Source of the DNA: Gaeumannomyces sp. JS-464
Taxonomy: Eukaryota > Ascomycota > Sordariomycetes > Magnaporthales > Magnaporthaceae
Length of the DNA: 64,000 nucleotides
Reading direction: 5' to 3'
NCBI GenBank assembly: GCA_002197995.1
Contig: NGZR01000003.1
Span: forward strand, 372,001 to 436,000
Positions 56,302 through 64,000 of this stretch are shown in pieces. The position numbers and the translations under genes are program-made. Position 1 is the first letter of the stretch. Every line of letters starts with the position of its first letter. The notes beneath the pieces are model-generated. The model was not told the origin of the DNA. It saw nothing but the letters and a program-made list of their open reading frames with translations, and did not search any database.

Positions 56302-57535
56302 ATGAGCTTCCACTACCAGACCACCTACTCCCCGCCCTCCTCCTCGGGCGCCGCCACCCCGACCACCACCACCTCGGGCGGCTCGTCCACCTACTTCGGC
56401 TCGGGCCTGTACAGCGCCTTCGGCGGCCTGATCCGCCGCCTGTCCAGCGAGCCCAACGGCAGCATGACCTCCTCCTCCTCCTCCAACCACCGCCACCACC
56501 AATACGACGACGACGACAACGACGACGGCCAAAACGGCGTCAACGGCGTCTGCAGCCCCCGCAGCCGCAAAACCAGCAGGCCGCCCCGGCGCCGCAGCCC
56601 CTCCCCGCTGCGCCCGCCGCCCCTGGGCCCGCTCGTGCTGCGCGGCTTCCGCGACGACACCCCGGCCTCGGCCCGCCTGCTGACGGGCCCGTCGCCGAGG
56701 AGATCCGCATCATGGTGCCCGAGCGCCTGCGCATCGAGGAGGACTGGAAGCTCGTCTACAGCCTCGACCAGGACGGCGCCAGCCTCGCCACCCTGTACGA
56801 GAAGTCGGCCGAGTACAGGGGCCGCCGCGGCGGCTTCGTCCTGGTCGTGCGCGACGACGAGGGAGGGGTGCGTTCTGCCCCCCGGCTTCGCCTTGTCTCT
56901 CATCTCTTTTCTCCCTTTGAACCGCCTCGAAGCGAATTGCTGACTCCCTCCCTCCACCCTCTCTTGCAGACCTTTGGCGCGTACCTCTCCGAGGCGCCGC
57001 ATCCGTCCCCCACTACTTCGGCACCGGCGAGTGCTTCCTGTGGCGCGCCTCGGTCATGGCCTCGCTCCCGCCCCCGCCCTCGGCCGACACGGCCAACTTG
57101 ACGGGCCGCACCACCATCGTCGTCGCCGCCGCCCCTGCCCCACCGCCGCAGCTGATCCCGATATACGACACGGACCTCGAGACGCGGGGCACGAGCGAGT
57201 ACCACCTGCACGCCGGCGACGACGGCAAGCGCGACCAGAACCAGAACCACAGCAACAGCAACGGCCTCCTGACGCCGCCGCAGCCGCCGGCCTCGCCCTC
57301 GATCCGGTTCAAGGCGTTCCCCTACAGCGGCGTCAACGAGTACTACGTCTACTGCGAGCCGCAGTGGCTGAGCGTCGGCGGCGGCGACGGCAAGTACGGG
57401 CTCTGGCTCGACGACTCGCTCGAGAAGGGCGTCAGCGCCAGGTCCCTGACCTTCGGCAACGAGCCCCTCAGCGACCAGGGTGACAAGTTTGGCGTCCTCG
57501 GCGTCGAGCTGTGGATCATCGGGGCCAAGGACTAG
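56302..57535 (+). CDS. OXR1: Oxidation resistance protein OXR1 (TLDc domain)
   Basis: Exons 56302-56867 and 56970-57535. A Ser/Thr-rich N-terminal part (MSFHYQTTYSPPSSSGAATP, SGLYSAFGGLIRRLSSEP) precedes the TLDc domain: RIMVPERLRIEEDWKLVYSL, DGASLATLYEKSAEYRGRRG, GFVLVVRDDEGG and TFGAYLSEAPHPS across the intron, HYFGTGECFLWR, FKAFPYSGVNEYYVYC, YGLWLDDSLEKGVSARSLTF and FGVLGVELWIIG. OXR1 family proteins protect against oxidative damage and bind the V-ATPase in yeast. The longer Gln/Asn/Ser-rich insertion (AGDDGKRDQNQNHSNSNG) between domain strands is seen in fungal members. Two missing C are needed: GGCCC near 56690 and C5 near 57011. With them, 378 codons. Confidence 0.92.
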
Positions 57536-57759
57536 CTGGGCGGGCTGGCCGTGTTGACTGCTGCTGCTGCTAATGACGGTCGGGAGAGGATGGGGGAAAA
57601 AAATGGGAAGCTGCCGGTAAGTTTGTATACGTGCATGTTTCACGAGCCAGTGCTTGATGGAGATGGCTAATGATTTCTCCTTTTAACACTGGAGCAGACA
57701 GCTTCAGACAAGAACGACCATCTGTTTCATTCAAGGGTACGAAAAGAACCCAGCGTGTG

Positions 57760-57793
<34 letters not shown>

Positions 57794-58841
57794 GGATCCG
57801 GTCGATGGATACCAATTCTTGCTATATTATACATACAGCAGTGGATGCAGCTAGGCCACACAGTTTCTTTTTTTTTCTCTTTTTGTTTTACGTTCTGATT
57901 TGGAAAAGGGGCGAAAGGCAAAGAAACGAATCTTTATCTTCATGGAAAGCAACACAAACGAAAGGTCCGGGATGAGGTCAGGGAAAACGGGCGTGAGACC
58001 AAAAGGCACACACACATACACACACACAAAACCATGATACCCACCTAGTCAGATTCGAAGCATATTACAGTACTACTACACTTGGCCTGTGGCGCACCGC
58101 CTTGGCGCTTGTGTGCGCCAATTGATCAACACGCGACCACGGTGCCTGGCTGACTTTAACGTTTCTTTCCTCTTTCGGCGAAACATAGCCTCCATAGTGT
58201 CTTTTCTTATTTTATTTTTATTTTTCCCTGTGTCCTTACACGAACCAGGTGGTTCCGGCCCAACCTCTACCGCTTTGGACGCCCTGCAACAAACACCACA
58301 GGGTCGGAGAACTGCCCCTCCCGCTGAGCCTCACATGGCTCGAAGCGAAGCCACGCGAAGCGGTGAAGGAGAAAGGGACAAGACAGTGGGGCGCAAGGTG
58401 AACGGGACCGCAAAAGGCAAGAGAAACGACAGGATCTGTGGAGAGATAGAGCCGAAAGAAAAAAATAGATTGCAATCAAAGAAGAGAGACAAATCCGCCC
58501 CCAAACGTTTACCCCGCCCTCCCAAAGACAACCCACCCCTCACCAACCTTCCCACCCTCCCTGGGGCTATTTGATTAGGTACTAAACCCTGGCTGGCGGA
58601 CACATCCCGTTACCAGCGCGGCACGCGTGAGGCCTGCCTCCGGCAAGGGCTCCGCCCGTCTAAAGTCCAGGCCCCTGTAATCCTCCGACAAATGGTATCA
58701 ATCATCCAGCAGGAAACGTCGTGGCCAGACGCTCAGCGCAATGGTAATCCCGAGGCGACGGGTGCCGGGGCCCACGAGGGCCAGTCGCTCCACACTCCCC
58801 TTGTCCATCCGATCCATCTAAAAGGCCGTGGGCGAAGGGCA
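57536..58841. other. Convergent 3' region, OXR1 and MAP kinase
   Basis: About 1.3 kb. It holds a 31-T run (57762-57792), a second T-rich block near 57866-57890 and a CA repeat (58003-58028). Both genes terminate here. No gene. Confidence 0.55.
57762..57792. repeat. 31-T homopolymer
   Basis: Longest homopolymer in the window, downstream of both OXR1 and the MAPK stop codons. Exact length is uncertain because homopolymers elsewhere in the window show base loss. Confidence 0.8.
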
Positions 58842-60205
<1,364 letters not shown>

Positions 60206-62156
60206 GACGGCGCCGGGCGCGGGCTCGATGGCCGGCTCTCAGGATCAATTGCGAGGCGCCGCGGGGCAGCGGGGGTAAAGTTTGGGGTTGGGCGGTGTTG
60301 GCAGAGTGTGGTGGTGGTTTGTGGTTGCGTTTGGCTGAGGGTCGAAAGCCGAGAAGAGGGGGGTTTGGTCTGGTCCAGCTGCACAACGGGTGTGGAGGAG
60401 CCAAGGACGTGGGAGGGAGGGCGGCGGGCAGAAAGTCAGGTATCCTCTCTGGATTGCCGAAACTGGCCAGCGCAGACGAAATAAAGCCAAAAGGCGGCGT
60501 GCGGCAAACAAAGCCGAGGCGAGTGGGACGATCAAAAGGGACAGAAAAAAAGGGGCGGAGGAATAAAAGGTGCGGAAAAGAGAGCGAAAAGAAAACGGCA
60601 GAAAGAGAGAGCGGGAATAACGGCAAATGAAATAAACGAGATATGGGAGGAGGACGCGGCCGAGACGGGAAAGGGGACCAGACCAGCACCTCAGCCAGGT
60701 CGTGGTGTTTGTTGGATCGTCGAGCCAGCGAGCGTCCAAGCGCTTCTCGTCCTCTGGGTGCTGGACCTATTGAGACAGCGGTGGATGTTCCCAAACGAGA
60801 GGGGGGTGCGCCCCCTTTTTTTCGCTTCTGCTTCTATCTGGCTTCTGGTGCTAGTTGCTGGCCAGCGGGCGGTGGCTCTGGGAAATGCGGTCTGTCCGTG
60901 TGTGGAACGTGTCTGTCGCCTATCAAATTGGGGTGGGTAGCACACACTTCGTAGCGAGCAAACGACATTGACAGTCTGAAAATCCCAGATGCGCCGCTCA
61001 ATCGGTGGTAGCAGGTGGGCTGCTGGCTGGCTGGCGGGCGGGGCGGGGTATTTTCAGTCTCAGCACGTCTGGCCATCTTTCTGCCAAGTGAGGGGCAGGC
61101 AGCTGGCTCGCGCTAGTCCAGCAGGACTCTGTGCGTGCTCCCTTAGCAGGACGCACCCGTGCGGCCGTCTCCAACTGCAGCCCACCCTACCTTAGCGGCT
61201 GACGGGCGCATTTTTGGAGGGGCCGCCAGAAGAGGCCGGGCCCAGGCCGTTGTGCCGTTCTGTCTGTGCTGGTGCTGTCTGCCTGCAGCCCCTGGCCCTG
61301 GTTGATGTCTGGTGATGCGGTCGTGCCTTCCTCTCCATTTGCCTGTCCTAGGCTGCCTGTCGAGTCGTGGACCAACAACGAAAACGACCAAAAAGACACA
61401 ATCAGCCTGCATCATCCCATGTTTCTTCTCTTCTTTTCTTTTTATTCAGCTGCCTCTCCCTGCTCGTCGTGACTTCCATCCCTTGTGCAGTGTGATCAAT
61501 CCAGCTCCCGCCAACTGCATCGCCCGCGGCCTTTTTAGCCCACCGCGCCCCGCTGCGATTGGCCAGGTGGTGTGCCGCAACGAATCGTGCCGACATGGGC
61601 CTGCTACAACAGCAGCCGCCGTCCCTTTTCCTCTTTCTTCTTCTTCTTTGCTTCTTCTTTATGCTGGTGCTGTCCCTTGCCCGCTGTCTCGGGAGCTGCT
61701 TGCTGCTTCTTCTGCCTTGCCTTGATTAGCCTGCCACCAACTTCAGCTTCCTACTGCATAACCGCATAGCCGCCCTTCCCCGCGCTGCCCTCTCGCGCGT
61801 GCTTCGTCGCCCAGTAGCCGCCCACTCCCGCTCCTCGGCGCCTGCGTTTCAGTCACACCAGAGCCGTTTCATGACTGGTCCAGCGGGCCCGTCTCCCAAG
61901 CCCGGTCCCGGGGATGGTGGGGGCCGCGTCTTGGGGACCTCTGTCCAATCACGGCTACCTCTGCGCTACATCTGCCGACCTACACATGTCGCCGACATAC
62001 CATGTACCCGTCACCTCCCAGTTGGCATCCGGCCGTCTCTGTGGCCTGACCTACCTGTCTGTGCACTTAACTACAAAGGCACCTCGCTGCCTAAGCTGCT
62101 GCGTCCCGCTTGTTGGTTGGATAGGGCCCCAAATCAGGCCCCTGGCTGCGTCGGTA
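60206..62156. other. Long 5' region of the MAP kinase
   Basis: About 1.95 kb up to the MITE. It has GA/A-rich stretches (60540-60660) and pyrimidine-rich stretches (61430-61460, 61620-61660). No gene recognised; long regulatory 5' regions are common for this kinase, but that is inference. Confidence 0.5.
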
Positions 62157-62370
62157 CACCCCTCAGGGATCACAAAGGTTAGTTTCTTGTGGGGCTTTCC
62201 TAATCTGGATTGAACCCGATACATCCTTTTACATAAGAGATCGTCCTTAAAATTTTGTATCTCTACCTAGCCCCACTTAGTTGATACCTTGGTTTGCGCT
62301 GGAAATTTCTCGGAACGTGATGTATTCCCCTGGCCGTCCACCGACTAACCTTTGTGATCCCTGAGGGGTG
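62157..62370. mobile_element. MITE, Tc1/mariner-type, 214 bp with perfect 27-bp TIRs and TA target duplication
   Basis: Left terminal repeat 62157-62183 begins CACCCCTCAGGGATCACAAA; the right repeat 62344-62370 is its exact reverse complement (27 of 27). TA is present on both sides (62155-62156 and 62371-62372), which fits Tc1/mariner/Fot1-type insertion. The 160-bp interior is AT-richer than the flanks and has no coding potential, so it is non-autonomous. No second copy in the window. It sits in the MAPK-SEC24 gap and does not interrupt a known exon. Confidence 0.88.
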
Positions 62371-62372
62371 TA

Positions 62373-63003
62373 GTGGGTGCGCCCCGTCACGGTTGCCGAA
62401 CGACTTGCATAACCGGATTTCCTAAAGGGGCGCTGTCATGTCCCATGCGTCGCTGTCGGCCCTCAAAGAGGTGGACATGTCCTTGGGACCAACACCGTGG
62501 AATTCCTTCCCGGGTGTCTCCTGCACCCCAAAGCCACGAGGCGGCCAGACCATATGAAAGCTGCAGTTGCCCGGCCGCCTTCTGACCGTCCTCTCCCACA
62601 TGCCCCCTCTGGCCGCTTGGCGTGGCGCTTCTGTATGCATCTCGAGCCACATCATGTGACGGACTGCCCACAAACACGCCCAGGGGCCCTATCGAGAGGA
62701 ATTGAGGTCGGTACGTAGGTGCATGGTCGGTACGTAGGTGGCATGTAATAGGCGAGGCAGACAGTCAGATAGGCCCCTGTCGTCCAGCAGGTCGCGAATG
62801 ATGGCATCTCACGTGCACGCCGGGTCGTTATGAGCATCGACGCTTTTCCCCCTCCCTCGTACCTCCCTACCAGGGGTGCGGACTAAAACTCGCGTCTAGG
62901 CGGCCGGTCTATACACTAAAACGCGCTTGAACGCGCAACCACATCCCATTAAAGTTGTTTCTTTCTTTTCATTTTCATATCTGATCTTGTCTGCATTTAC
63001 TCT
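62373..63003. other. Intergenic, MITE to SEC24
   Basis: Contains two copies of a 16-bp direct repeat (62706-62721 and 62725-62740, GGTCGGTACGTAGGTG) and AT-rich sequence near 62945-62980 in the SEC24 3' UTR. No gene. Confidence 0.5.
62706..62740. repeat. 16-bp direct repeat pair
   Basis: GGTCGGTACGTAGGTG occurs twice, separated by CAT, giving a 19-bp unit. The GTACGTAGGT core resembles the ACCTAGGT-type palindromes. Confidence 0.7.
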
Positions 63004-64000
63004 CTACTGCACAACCTGTTTGATAAAGAGAAATATTAGCATCAGCGCCGATGTCGGCAAAGATGGGAGGCAAGGGGCTTTCTAGCTTACCTTTTCTCTC
63101 AATGTCCCCATCCATTGCTGATAGCTCATGCCCTGGTCCGCGCGGTCTTCCACCAGTAGCGTCTGCGCCCAGAGCTTCAGGCTGGGCTCGCCGTCCTCAC
63201 GGACAACATACAGGTGCGGCACGATTATGCTGCCAACCCCACGCGACTTGTAGTCGCGGCTCTTGGCGATCACCGCCCGCACCCGCTCGTTGAAGTCGTT
63301 GTCGAGCTCGGGCACGCTGCCCTTGCCCACCCGCAGCTGCGCCCGGTCGCCCACCCCAAAGACGTCCAACAGGAGCTGCGGCACTGCGTCCCTGCCGACC
63401 CAGAGGAACTGCACCTGCCCATCGTCGATCAGGTACAGGCCGAACGACTGAAACCTTTCCGACGACAGGTTCATGGCCGGCGGCAGCACAATCTGGCTCG
63501 TCTCCGGGTCCGGAATGCCCGCGTTGTCTGGCATATCGTGCAGCGAGTAGAGCCGGGGGTAGATGTACTGCACGAGCAGCGGCAGCGGCAGTGTTGACAG
63601 CAGGCAGAGCGCTGCCGAACGCAGGTCCGACGGAATCTGCGCCGACTTGCGCATACCCACGTTCTTAATCAGACCCAGGAACAGCGCCGGCAGGGCCCGT
63701 AGGTTGGACGGGAACTGCAGGCCACCACCCATGCTGCCACCCGCGAGCTCCTTGCGGAACGTCTGGAGCAGCTCCGTGACCTTGCTCTGCAGAGAGTCGC
63801 GCGCCGCCTCCAGGCCGCTGCTGAGTGCCCGCTCCACCGCCTTGTGGCTGAAGTAGGTTGTGATGGCGCACTGGTCGGCAGACGCATACACGTCGGCCAG
63901 GTTGGTCGTCGTCGGCAGCGCCAGCGTCATGACCCGAATGCGCCGCTCGCCGTTGCACGTCGTGTGCAGCACCGCCGTCTGCATGCATACCACGCTCTTG
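63004..64000 (-). CDS. SEC24: COPII coat subunit SEC24, 3' part
   Basis: The gene leaves the right edge. Exons seen: from beyond 64000 down to 63092, then a 12-nt last exon 63015-63004 that codes for Val-Val-Gln-stop (EKVVQ); intron donor GTAAGC and acceptor AAACAG. Sec24 marks: [20 protein letters not shown] at the cargo-binding trunk end, [20 protein letters not shown], the gelsolin-like domain [39 protein letters not shown] and the end [13 protein letters not shown]. Sec24 selects cargo for ER exit vesicles with Sec23. No frame error in the part seen. Confidence 0.94.

Noticed and set aside
3..57535. Reading the many frameshifted genes as pseudogenes or as programmed frameshifts
   Set aside because: All are deletions, most in G/C runs, in essential single-copy genes (SMC6, HEM4, NOM1), with no slippery-site pattern; sequencing error is simpler.
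60206..61760. Extra genes in the MAP kinase 5' region
   Set aside because: Frames up to 245 codons exist but are composition-driven, overlapping on both strands and motif-free.

Overview
This is nuclear DNA from a filamentous ascomycete (Pezizomycotina, most likely Sordariomycetes). The genes are GC-rich and split by short introns, mostly 56-130 nt, with GTRNGY donors, CTRAC-type branch sites and YAG acceptors. The set of proteins also points there: a Fus3/Kss1-type MAP kinase of exactly 356 residues, a delta-8 sphingolipid desaturase, an augmin-like subunit, COQ9 and a Gbp2-like SR/RRM protein. There are no rRNA or tRNA genes, CRISPR arrays, prophages or secondary-metabolite clusters. I recognise about 22 housekeeping-type genes plus three hypothetical ones.

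Layout from left to right: 3' end of a NatC catalytic subunit (NAA30); DPH7 (diphthamide synthesis); a mitoferrin (Mrs3/4); an ER TPR-DnaJ co-chaperone (P58IPK type); an augmin HAUS1-like gene; VAC14; a 5-kb gene-poor stretch with one small hypothetical gene; a sphingolipid desaturase; a Gln/Gly/Asn-rich low-complexity protein; mitochondrial dihydrolipoyl dehydrogenase; NOM1/SGD1; SRP14; a small double-CxxC protein; a three-RRM Gbp2/Hrb1-like gene with an 8-nt micro-exon; a 4.7-kb gene-free stretch; COQ9; SMC6; ecdysoneless/SGT1; an APH-fold kinase-like protein; TAN1; ERV1; HEM4; OXR1; the MAPK; a MITE; and the 3' end of SEC24.

The genes are not a pathway cluster; the neighbourhood is ordinary core genome. 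Several products do act in mitochondria (mitoferrin, LPD1, COQ9, ERV1, OXR1) and a few touch iron or heme (mitoferrin, ERV1, HEM4). ERV1 and HEM4 are divergently transcribed from a gap of about 450 bp.

The strongest non-gene signals are: (1) roughly 25-30 missing single bases, deletions only and mostly in C/G runs, which break reading frames in about 14 genes while neighbouring genes are perfect, so this is almost certainly uncorrected sequencing error rather than pseudogenes; (2) a 214-bp non-autonomous transposon with perfect 27-bp terminal inverted repeats and a TA target duplication at 62157-62370; (3) an 8-nt micro-exon with perfect phase in the RRM gene; (4) a dispersed ACCTAGGT-type palindromic intergenic motif. 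I did not find a convincing new molecular system. Exon coordinates below were worked out by hand from splice motifs and reading phase; exon lengths sum to whole codons once the stated missing bases are allowed for.
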